A stretch of DNA of 64,000 bases from the NCBI GenBank assembly GCA_965267435.1, contig OZ253960.1, positions 3,658,001 through 3,722,000 on the forward strand, in the 5' to 3' direction. The stretch is from JAWPMT01 sp965267435 (GTDB lineage: Bacteria > Bacteroidota > Bacteroidia > Cytophagales > Cyclobacteriaceae). Position numbers and translations under genes: made by a program. This document shows positions 18,556-26,417 of this stretch, piece by piece (position 1 is the first letter of the stretch; every line of letters starts with the position of its first letter). The notes under the pieces were generated by a model. The model was not told where the DNA came from. It was given only the letters and a program-made list of their open reading frames with translations, and did no database searches.

Positions 18556-19803
18556 TTATAGTTTATCTGCCTTGAATAGTGACCGTCGACCTTCCTTGGT
18601 AAACGTGTTCTTAACTACTCCATAGTATACTTCCAATGAATCTCCAGAGAGCGCTATGGCAACTAGCGCGAGCTTGAGATCCATGTAGTAATTATATAGG
18701 TCCATCACTTGCAGCATGAGGAAGTAGAAAAAAATCACTTCCACCAGCTGAAATACTTTTGTCATTCCATCGTACCACTTCGGAATGCGCTTATAAATAA
18801 TTGAAAATAGTAGCACATTCAGGAAGCAAAGTATGATCGCCAGGGCCGTTTGCAAATCGCCTCGCATGATATTGACGGGCTGGTCGTTGAGTATCATACT
18901 GATGATATTGGCATGGATCACACCTCCATACATATCAGGAAACGCCCGTCCGGCGTAATTAGCGTTTAGTGGCGTGATGTACTTATCTTCCGCCGACGAC
19001 CGATCGCCCAAATAATCTCCCAAATAGCAGAAAATCACGATTTTCCCTTCGATGATTTCTGGAATGAAATTCCCCTGCTGTACATCTGGAACATCTAACG
19101 CGTAATATTTATTTCCGTACTTCGTGGCGCCAAAATCAATGACGTTTCCAACGAAGTTGATCAACTCCTCACTATTACCCCGTTCGAGAAATTTTTGGGC
19201 ATTGGCTGAATCCAGGTAGCTGGCAAGCTTGACACCAAAAGCAACGTGCTCCGTGCCTTCCTGATCCTTTCGCATAGGCCAGAATTGACGGCAAAACTTC
19301 AAATCCTCCTGATCTTCGGCAATAGCATCGAGGTTGGCATGTGCAAACGCTGCGTTCCAGGTGAAAAGTGGATAGCTATAACGGACAGAATCAGCGACAT
19401 CATCATCGTCATATAACAATACCTGGTTGACCATGACCAGATTCTCCACACTGCCCAGCACCTCAGAGAGGTACATATCAGCCAGTGTATCCTCCTTCGG
19501 GAAGTCGAAGAAGGTATCAACGCCAATTACAGCGGGGTTATATTGATTAATCTGATCTATCATATATGCTATGCTGCCGCGTCCCTCGGTACCTATATTT
19601 ATAAGCACCACGCGCTCATCAGCTACCGGATCTTCCCGAAGCTGAGAAAAAACAATGTCCGTTATCTGGAAATCACCAAGTGCATCTGCTATAGGATCGA
19701 AAATGTCAAAGATCTTAAAAGCAGTCAGGGAGCTAAAAAACCCCATAATACCAAAAACGAATACGGTTGCGAGTATGACGTCAAGCCAAAGTTTTCTGAA
19801 CAT
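18556..19803 (-). CDS. CHASE2-domain membrane protein without output domain
   Basis: 415 residues. One N-terminal transmembrane helix (about 8-30), then a large extracytoplasmic CHASE2 domain (about 40-310) recognised by D.RVVLINIG, ..YNPAVIGVDTFFDFP and the late R.FPDMYGGVIHANIISMIL block, then hydrophobic segments from about 318 (LQTALAIILCFLNVLLFSII and beyond). CHASE2 is a stress- or ligand-sensing domain normally joined to a cyclase, kinase or GGDEF module. Here the protein stops about 35 residues after the last hydrophobic segment, so any output must come from a partner. First gene of a unit with FecR-like paralogue 1; divergent from meaB. Confidence 0.83.
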   Translation of the reverse strand: MFRKLWLDVILATVFVFGIMGFFSSLTAFKIFDIFDPIADALGDFQITDIVFSQLREDPVADERVVLINIGTEGRGSIAYMIDQINQYNPAVIGVDTFFDFPKEDTLADMYLSEVLGSVENLVMVNQVLLYDDDDVADSVRYSYPLFTWNAAFAHANLDAIAEDQEDLKFCRQFWPMRKDQEGTEHVAFGVKLASYLDSANAQKFLERGNSEELINFVGNVIDFGATKYGNKYYALDVPDVQQGNFIPEIIEGKIVIFCYLGDYLGDRSSAEDKYITPLNANYAGRAFPDMYGGVIHANIISMILNDQPVNIMRGDLQTALAIILCFLNVLLFSIIYKRIPKWYDGMTKVFQLVEVIFFYFLMLQVMDLYNYYMDLKLALVAIALSGDSLEVYYGVVKNTFTKEGRRSLFKADKL

Positions 19804-19964
19804 TTCTCTCGAGTTAGATTAGGTAATTGAAATCAAATTAATTTACTCGCAATTAATATGTATTCAGCCAATGGTTCCAGTCCGGAATTAGTATAATAAC
19901 ATTTTTTATTGAAATTACGCAATTTTCCTTGACTTAACTGATTTGGGGTAAGAATATTCGTTGA

Positions 19965-20945
19965 ATGGCAATAAAACGTAGATCAACAAGAAAGGACCTA
20001 CTTAACGGTATCCTAAAAGGCGACCGCATCCGACTCAGCCAGGCCATCACCGTTGTGGAAAGTCAACGCCCTGAGGATCAACGGATGGCCGCAGAACTGC
20101 TGGATGACGTCATCACACATACCGGAGGAAGTATACGAATAGGCGTCACGGGGGTTCCGGGCGCCGGCAAAAGCACGTTCATCGAAGCCTTCGGTCTCTA
20201 TTTGACTTCCCTCGGTAAGCAAATAGCGGTACTTTCTATCGATCCTACAAGCACAGTGTCGCGAGGCAGCATTCTTGGCGATAAATCGCGCATGCCCTTG
20301 CTTGCACAGTCTCCCAATGCCTATATCCGGCCTAGTCCCACAGGTCAGTCTCTTGGCGGCGTGGCGCAAGCCACCAATGAAATTATTCTCCTTTGTGAAG
20401 CAGCAAAGTTTGATGTCGTGATTGTGGAGACCGTGGGCGTGGGTCAATCTGAGACGATGGTCAAGGACATGGTGGATTTCTTCCTCCTGCTCATGCTGGC
20501 AGGAGGCGGCGATGAATTGCAGGGGATCAAAAGAGGCATCATGGAAATGGCCGATGCCTTAGTGATCAACAAGGCTGATGGGCAAAACATAGAGGCAGCA
20601 AAGGATGCTGCCCAAAACTACAAGATGGCCTTGCACCTGTTCCCTCCACGCGAAAATCAATGGCAAGTCCCAGTCGCGACCTGCTCCGCCATGGAAAATA
20701 CCGGCATCACGAATGTCTGGGAGGTGATCGGCCAATTTGTGGAGCTCACAGGGGGGAATGGTTCATTCGAAAAGAACAGGGAAATCCAGCGGAGTAAATG
20801 GTTCGAAGAGGCCGTCAGAACATTCCTTGTCAACCAAATACTTCAAAACTCTTCACAATACGATTCCCTCCATCATCTCCAGAAAGAGGTGATATCCAAG
20901 CACATCTCAGTACGTGGTGCGATCTCGCGATTACCGATGACTTAA
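19965..20945 (+). CDS. meaB: MeaB/ArgK-type GTPase, methylmalonyl-CoA mutase chaperone
   Basis: 326 residues. G3E-family P-loop GTPase that guards B12 loading and protects methylmalonyl-CoA mutase from inactivation. The P-loop GVPGAGKST is at residues 63-71, followed by LSIDPTSTVSRGSILGDKSRM (shortened here), RPSPTGQSLGGVA, the ETVGVGQSE switch region and the base-specifying NKADG. The C-terminal dimerisation arm is present, ending at ISRLPMT. Length and motif order are normal. The gene stands alone on the plus strand, 16 kb from its client enzyme; the two flank the CHAT/FecR/CHASE2 block. Confidence 0.93.
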   Translation: MAIKRRSTRKDLLNGILKGDRIRLSQAITVVESQRPEDQRMAAELLDDVITHTGGSIRIGVTGVPGAGKSTFIEAFGLYLTSLGKQIAVLSIDPTSTVSRGSILGDKSRMPLLAQSPNAYIRPSPTGQSLGGVAQATNEIILLCEAAKFDVVIVETVGVGQSETMVKDMVDFFLLLMLAGGGDELQGIKRGIMEMADALVINKADGQNIEAAKDAAQNYKMALHLFPPRENQWQVPVATCSAMENTGITNVWEVIGQFVELTGGNGSFEKNREIQRSKWFEEAVRTFLVNQILQNSSQYDSLHHLQKEVISKHISVRGAISRLPMT

Positions 20946-20958
20946 GCGTCGGCGAAGT

Positions 20959-21369
20959 CTAACCAACCGCCTCCTTCTCTTTTTTATCCAACTCCCTTCC
21001 GAGCTCGAGGATTTTCTTATCTACCGCCTCGATGTTGTCCATCAGTGTAGACATTCGCTTGGTAGTAAGGAAGCGCTTGGCAATGGTCCCGTTCTTTTTG
21101 TACTCGTGGAACAAGGTGTCACCCAGCTTTGCTTGCAGTTCCGTTTTCTCGTCAGAAAGGGCCTTGATCTCTCGGTGACCCTGGTATTGATCGATGTAGT
21201 TTTGCACGATGCCAGAAGCTTGCTCGAATTTCTCGGCGCCAGCTTCATACAGATGCTCTGCCTTCTCCTTGACATCCTCAAACACTTCTTTGGACATCTT
21301 TTGGAACGCTCGGGCACCTTCGGTTATGTTCTCCTCAATGTCGTTGAGGAATTCACTGAATCTTGACAT
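20959..21369 (-). CDS. Small coiled-coil protein, unknown function
   Basis: 136 residues, highly charged and almost wholly helical: Lys/Glu-rich heptad-like stretches at about 10-70 and 75-135. It has no signal peptide, membrane segment or Cys, so it is cytoplasmic. The composition resembles YtxH/apolipoprotein-like stress proteins of Bacteroidota, but no diagnostic motif is visible. It converges on meaB with only 13 bp between stops and sits alone. Codon use is typical of the window, so I accept it as a gene. Confidence 0.65.
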   Translation of the reverse strand: MSRFSEFLNDIEENITEGARAFQKMSKEVFEDVKEKAEHLYEAGAEKFEQASGIVQNYIDQYQGHREIKALSDEKTELQAKLGDTLFHEYKKNGTIAKRFLTTKRMSTLMDNIEAVDKKILELGRELDKKEKEAVG

Positions 21370-21467
21370 GTCTCTACTTGGTTTTAGTGATAATACAATT
21401 TACTAATAGTCCTAAGATATTGAACGGAATTTGTGACACCTACGCTCCCAATAATTCAGGAATTCCA

Positions 21468-23243
21468 TCAATTTTCTCTTCGAAGGGTGATCATCCAAGG
21501 TTGAGCCACCTCACTACCCGGGATCTCAGAGGCCTTCAGTGACAGCAGACCACGCCCCTCTTCCACTCGGATGGTTCCCATCGACATCTTGCCAAAGTTC
21601 TGCACATAGCTTTCAATTCGCGGAGACCGATCTTCCGCCTCGCCAATCAGCGACTGATCAAAAGCCTCATTGATAACGGCATCTACGGACTCTCCACCAA
21701 ACTTCAGGCTCACACTAGCACCCAGGTCCGCAGCTGCACAGGTATAGTAGAGCTCCACCTGGTAGGTGCCGGGAACCAACACTTGAATATCCCACGTGAT
21801 GCTGTCGTCAACGGAAGTCCAGTTTTGAAAGAAGCTCGAATTGGGCCACCTGTTCGACCGGGTGATGTTGCCATGAGCAAAGGCATCTCTCACCGGCAAC
21901 CAAATGGGTCGGCCTGCTGACGGTCCTATAGGGAAGGGACGCTCCTCCTCCAGGTCCAGCTCTGACAGTACTTCTCGCTTCCAATCCTCCTTCGCTTGCT
22001 GCATCTCGGCAAACATCTCCGGAAATTGGGTGCTGATATTCTTCGTTTGGCCTGGGTCCAACTCCAGGTCAAACAATTGATCCTCGTGATCAAGCAAAAA
22101 CTGACGATTGCGCAAGCTCACCCTGTCCCGCCAGTGGGAAAAGATATATCGCGAGGGTGGTTGGCGACTGGAGGTTAGCAGCCCTTCCAGACTGAGGCCG
22201 TCCAGGGCCTTGGCCGGCCTCTCTTCAATACCTGCCATATCCAGGACCGTGGGCAACAGATCGATCGCCCCCGCTACATGGTCGATGGTTTGCCCGGCGC
22301 TGATCCGCTCCGGCCACCGAATAACAAACGGCGAGCGTACGCCCCCTTCGTCTGTCGATCCTTTGCGACCTTCCAGACCGTCTATCCATCGCCAGCCATT
22401 GGGGCCATTGTCGCTCAAGTACATAACGACGGTCTCTTCAGATAGATCCAGTTCCTCCAGCTTTTGCATCAGTCGACCGACATTCCAATCGATGTTTTCA
22501 CACATGGCGTAGGCGGCCTTAGTATGTACTGTATCCTCTCGTTCCCGATAGCGATGATCGGCCCCAAGTTCTTTACCGACAAACTTGTCCCACCACTCAT
22601 CAGGCACCTGCATGGGGCTGTGGGGAGTGTTTAGGGGTAAGTAAAGAAAAAAGGGCGTCTCTTGATGCCGTTCTACAAAAGACATAGCTTCATTGGTCAA
22701 ATCATCAATGATGAATCCTTTGCCTCTGACGACCTCACCATTTCTATCCATGAATGCATCGAAGTAGTGACCCCAATGCCCGGAAGTGAAGCCGTAGAAT
22801 TCATCGAAGCCACGAGACAGGGGATGATAGGGGTATTGGGAGCCGTTGTGCCACTTGCCGATGGCCCCTGTCCGGTACCCATTTTCCTGTAGCACCTGGG
22901 CTATTGTCGTCTCATCAAGGTCGAGGCGCTCGCCTCCTTGAGAGGTGGAAAAAACGCCACCCCTCGGATGGTATCTCCCGGTCAGTAGTTCCGCCCTCGT
23001 CGGGGAACAAACCGGGCTCACGTAGAAACGACTTAAAAAAGCTCCTTCTGCAGCCAGGCGATCAATGTTGGGAGTGGACAGGGATGTGTTACCCGTCAGG
23101 CTGAGGTCACCCCAACCCTGATCATCGGACATGATGATAATAAAGTTGGGGGGTCGTTGATTATCAGGAGCAGTGGAGCATCCCAGGAGCAAAAAAGAGG
23201 CGAGACAGGTCGACATAGCAACCCGAAAAAGTCTGAAGATCAT
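21468..23243 (-). CDS. Lipoprotein type I sulfatase (arylsulfatase A-like)
   Basis: 591 residues. Lipobox LLLGC (Cys22) marks a membrane-anchored exported enzyme. The sulfatase fold begins at residue 33; SDDQGWGD (about 39-46) supplies metal-binding Asp residues, and the signature CSPTRAELLTGR starts at Cys79, which must be oxidised to formylglycine by a maturase not encoded here. GKWHNG matches the second sulfatase signature (GKWHLG type). Residues about 450-591 form a beta-rich extension (W..QVLVPGTYQVELYY) resembling a carbohydrate-binding jelly roll. Hydrolyses sulfate esters, probably on a marine glycan; substrate not predictable from motifs. Transcribed alone. Confidence 0.9.
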   Translation of the reverse strand: MIFRLFRVAMSTCLASFLLLGCSTAPDNQRPPNFIIIMSDDQGWGDLSLTGNTSLSTPNIDRLAAEGAFLSRFYVSPVCSPTRAELLTGRYHPRGGVFSTSQGGERLDLDETTIAQVLQENGYRTGAIGKWHNGSQYPYHPLSRGFDEFYGFTSGHWGHYFDAFMDRNGEVVRGKGFIIDDLTNEAMSFVERHQETPFFLYLPLNTPHSPMQVPDEWWDKFVGKELGADHRYREREDTVHTKAAYAMCENIDWNVGRLMQKLEELDLSEETVVMYLSDNGPNGWRWIDGLEGRKGSTDEGGVRSPFVIRWPERISAGQTIDHVAGAIDLLPTVLDMAGIEERPAKALDGLSLEGLLTSSRQPPSRYIFSHWRDRVSLRNRQFLLDHEDQLFDLELDPGQTKNISTQFPEMFAEMQQAKEDWKREVLSELDLEEERPFPIGPSAGRPIWLPVRDAFAHGNITRSNRWPNSSFFQNWTSVDDSITWDIQVLVPGTYQVELYYTCAAADLGASVSLKFGGESVDAVINEAFDQSLIGEAEDRSPRIESYVQNFGKMSMGTIRVEEGRGLLSLKASEIPGSEVAQPWMITLRREN

Positions 23244-23336
23244 AGGGCATCATTCTATCCCAATAAAAGTAGTGACACTTCCACGCGGCGCGTCATAAGT
23301 AATCTTCCCATCTACCACGTCATACGTTCCAATTTC

Positions 23337-23702
23337 TCATTCCTCCAACTGCTTGCGCTTCGAGCGCTCTTTCCGGGAAAGGATGATCAATGCCACGAAT
23401 GACATAATAGCGGCCACCGCCCAGGCATATTGAATGTACTGCTTGCCGATATCTGAATAGTACACGGCGACACTCATCGCCACAAAAATATCTATCACCA
23501 ACAGCGACTGCTTAAACCGAAAACCAAACATCGGGTTGAGCGCGACGATCACACCTATCAGATTGAGAGAACTGGCGACGAACTGGACGATCGCAAAAAA
23601 GAGCCTGTCATTGCCCAAAAGCTCAAATCCACCAAGGAAGAAGAGCAAAGCGTTCATCAGGTAGCTGATGCGAAGGATTCGATTTTTTCTTAATTGATTC
23701 AT
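23337..23702 (-). CDS. Small integral membrane protein, unknown function
   Basis: 121 residues with four hydrophobic segments (about 10-29, 33-55, 65-82, 89-108) and a strongly basic C-terminal tail (SRKERSKRK), which predicts an inner membrane protein with the tail inside. I recognise no family. It starts 7 bp after the isomerase-like gene upstream and is the last gene of the PhoD-sulfatase-isomerase-like operon. Confidence 0.7.
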   Translation of the reverse strand: MNQLRKNRILRISYLMNALLFFLGGFELLGNDRLFFAIVQFVASSLNLIGVIVALNPMFGFRFKQSLLVIDIFVAMSVAVYYSDIGKQYIQYAWAVAAIMSFVALIILSRKERSKRKQLEE

Positions 23703-23708
23703 ACTCAG

Positions 23709-24533
23709 TCAAGCCATCACTGAAACCATTTGAAGGACTTGCTTCCCCAATCGCTCGTCCCCCGTCAAAGATATGCCCTCGCTTATGTTGTTTGGTCGTA
23801 TGTTTTTTGAGAACAGCTGCCAGGCAACGTCGGCCTCCAACTCCACGATAGCAGCAGGAGAAGCCCCCGGATTGGATACAAGCGACCAGTCTGATTCTGA
23901 CTTTTCAAGGTACCAACGTCCAGCCTCCGAAACACCAACTTCCACCAATGAACCAGGTGCAGCCTCTATCTGTCGAAAGGTATGGGGCAATGCCCGCATG
24001 TACGTCTCCATGAATGGAGCGAAATACTCTGCGGTCATCATACCTTGCCTACCTGTTGCCTCCCGTATTTGTTGCTGATGGTGCCACTTCTCTGAGTACT
24101 CCCGCGCTAGATGCATCCAGTTGAGGCTGCGGTCCTCCCCTGCCCAGTCTACAGCGAATATGGCCTCTTCCATAAGATCCAGAGATTCATAATAATCACA
24201 GGTGGCCGGCCCTGTGGCTTCGTGTAGCAGGACAAGGACATTGGGACTCAATCGATTCATCGCCGACACCCATTGGTGATTAAGCGTGTTCAACCAGTTG
24301 ACCAGATCTGTGTACCCACCAATGTCAGGTGGCTGGTCGCCAAAATATCGGTCACGCTGTATTGACAGTGCCCTGATATTGCCATCAAAAAGATGTGCGG
24401 CTACATCTTTTACCCGCCAATTGCCCGCCACCGTTGGCGACTCCCAATCCTCACTTTCCAGATCCCTTAGCAACCCTATGAGCGCCTCATCCAATGGCCG
24501 AAAAAGATGCTGAACTTGAATTACCTGTGACAT
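23709..24533 (-). CDS. DinB / maleylpyruvate isomerase N-terminal-like metalloprotein
   Basis: 274 residues from the ATG at 24533. A longer frame exists, but it would overlap the sulfatase gene by over 100 bp and adds an unrelated N-terminus. The helical-bundle start (GLLRDLESEDW..PTVAGNWRVKDVAAHLFDGN) is the pattern of the mycothiol-dependent maleylpyruvate isomerase/DinB family, with metal ligands likely His in AAHL and in WHHQQQIREATG. A C-terminal SCP2-like region is suggested by its hydrophobic pattern. Bacteroidota lack mycothiol, so the thiol partner, if any, is unknown. It lies 10 bp downstream of a sulfatase gene. Confidence 0.75.
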   Translation of the reverse strand: MSQVIQVQHLFRPLDEALIGLLRDLESEDWESPTVAGNWRVKDVAAHLFDGNIRALSIQRDRYFGDQPPDIGGYTDLVNWLNTLNHQWVSAMNRLSPNVLVLLHEATGPATCDYYESLDLMEEAIFAVDWAGEDRSLNWMHLAREYSEKWHHQQQIREATGRQGMMTAEYFAPFMETYMRALPHTFRQIEAAPGSLVEVGVSEAGRWYLEKSESDWSLVSNPGASPAAIVELEADVAWQLFSKNIRPNNISEGISLTGDERLGKQVLQMVSVMA

Positions 24534-24543
24534 CCCAGATCCA

Positions 24544-26412
24544 TTAGGGAGCAACTTGATCCGGTACCAGGTAGAGCAGTCTTCTGCCCACTTGCGAGTC
24601 GCCCCGAACCTCCTCCTGCAACTTATCAACGTCCAGAGAAACGTTATGACCATATCCATCCTGCATGAGTACCAGCGAGTTGAGAATCATCAGCCCCTCC
24701 GCCGGCTGGTCTGCAGCATACAACGCTGCTATCATGGTAGGCACAGGATCTTCACTCAAAGTAATTCGCAGAAACTCAGCCGCCCGCATCCTATTGAGAG
24801 GTTCCGTATCGCTTTCAGCCAGATCCCTCAATTCACCTGCCAGCGAGGCGGCCTCCTTACCGAGAATGGTGCACGCCGTGATGCCCCAGTAGCGCTCCCA
24901 GGGATCTGCAGATGACAGCGACGCTCGCAAATCCTCCTGTACGGCCTCGAATGGCCCAAACGCCAGCGCTGAAATCTTTAGATAATCCTTCATAGACGAA
25001 GTTTGCTGCCGACCAAATGACACCGGATCCTCAAGCCCTTCCTCCAACAAAACATGTTCGGGTACCAGCGACAGGTCAGGCAGAGACAGCATTTGCTCCA
25101 TAAGGGTGGACCTCAGTGACTGCAGCTTCTCTGCGTAAGCTTTATCCATCGCCAGATTTTGGGTCTCGTAGGGATCTGTTGCCAAATCAAAGAGCATTTC
25201 CGCCGGCCTCGAGCTAAAAAATGCGTTCTGAATATCATTGAGTTGCTCATTGCCAGACAGATCCCACCATTCTTTATAGGCGAGCTGTCGGTAGCGGTAG
25301 TTGTTCATCAGCCCATCGAAGTTGTAGGGTTGGAAGCTGCGGATATACTTGAAATTGTCAATTCTGACCGATCTCACGAGATCATACTTTTCATCAAATC
25401 GGTCGGCATAGCCAAATGTCGTTTTACGAGCCTGCACTTCCTCCCAATCCAGACCAGGTCCCAGAAACGGACGGCCATCCATGCCAGCTGGCACTTCCAC
25501 GCCCGCCAGATTGAGGACGCTGGGTCCAAAATCCACGAAACTTACAAAAGCCGCATTTTCCCCTCCGGCGGCCCCACCGAGCCATTCCCGATACTTTTCG
25601 GGAGCGTAGACTACCAGTGGAATATGTAATCCCGATTCATAGATGTATCCCTTGCTACCAGGCAGCACACCCCCATGGTCCCCAAAATAGAAGATGATGG
25701 TCTCCTCCATCAACCCATCTTCTGTGATCTGATCCAAAAGCGCACCAACTTGCGCATCCATTTGCTGGATCTTGTCCCGATAGTAGGCATTGGTATAGCG
25801 GAACAAGTCCGTCTGCGGATGATTCGGAAACACGAAAACGTCTTCAGGAGCAGAATTGGTCTGTGTGGTATCCATCTGCTCTGCCGTGAAGTGCAGCCTA
25901 CCCTCATGCGTCGTTCCAAAGTTTTGGACATGAAAAAATGGCTGACCCGCCGCCCGATTTCGCCAGGAAGCCTCTCGGGAGGACTCATCCCAAACCGAAT
26001 CTGACTTGAAGAAATTATAGTCTTCCTTGCTGTTGTTGGAGGTATAGTAGCCAGCACTTCGCAAATAGGCCGGAAACATCTCCACACCTTCAGGCATTGG
26101 CACCTTCTCAATCTTGCGATGGTACTGGGCGCCGACTCTTGGCGCGTAACAACCCGAGATCAGCGTAGACCTTGCTACGCTACATACGGGCGCGTTGGAG
26201 AAAGCCCGTGTGAATCTGACTCCCTCTGCCGCAAGTCGTGCAATGTTGGGGGTTTCCACGCCATTCTCATCGAACAGCTTCATGTAGTGCTTCGAATTGT
26301 CTTCTGAAGTAATCCACAGAATATTGGGAGCCGGGAGTGCCTCCTGAGGCTGATTGCATGCCGCAAGTAACAATAGCAGGAGACAACAAGAAATCAATCC
26401 AATTCGGTTCAT
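24544..26412 (-). CDS. Lipoprotein sulfatase with atypical active-site signature
   Basis: 622 residues from the ATG at 26412, chosen because it starts a lipoprotein signal (lipobox LAAC, Cys19) and lies 5 bp after the PhoD-like gene. The sulfatase fold follows. The signature reads CSVARSTLISG with Cys77: the third position is Val where C-x-P/A-x-R is usual. The N-terminal metal motif is TSEDNS rather than DDQG, as in sulfamidase-like sulfatases. YFGDHGG provides further metal ligands. The C-terminal 170 residues are helical (repeated E...R..LS..DP..R) and may be HEAT-like. Second gene of a four-gene operon. Confidence 0.87.
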   Translation of the reverse strand: MNRIGLISCCLLLLLLAACNQPQEALPAPNILWITSEDNSKHYMKLFDENGVETPNIARLAAEGVRFTRAFSNAPVCSVARSTLISGCYAPRVGAQYHRKIEKVPMPEGVEMFPAYLRSAGYYTSNNSKEDYNFFKSDSVWDESSREASWRNRAAGQPFFHVQNFGTTHEGRLHFTAEQMDTTQTNSAPEDVFVFPNHPQTDLFRYTNAYYRDKIQQMDAQVGALLDQITEDGLMEETIIFYFGDHGGVLPGSKGYIYESGLHIPLVVYAPEKYREWLGGAAGGENAAFVSFVDFGPSVLNLAGVEVPAGMDGRPFLGPGLDWEEVQARKTTFGYADRFDEKYDLVRSVRIDNFKYIRSFQPYNFDGLMNNYRYRQLAYKEWWDLSGNEQLNDIQNAFFSSRPAEMLFDLATDPYETQNLAMDKAYAEKLQSLRSTLMEQMLSLPDLSLVPEHVLLEEGLEDPVSFGRQQTSSMKDYLKISALAFGPFEAVQEDLRASLSSADPWERYWGITACTILGKEAASLAGELRDLAESDTEPLNRMRAAEFLRITLSEDPVPTMIAALYAADQPAEGLMILNSLVLMQDGYGHNVSLDVDKLQEEVRGDSQVGRRLLYLVPDQVAP

Positions 26413-26417
26413 CACAT

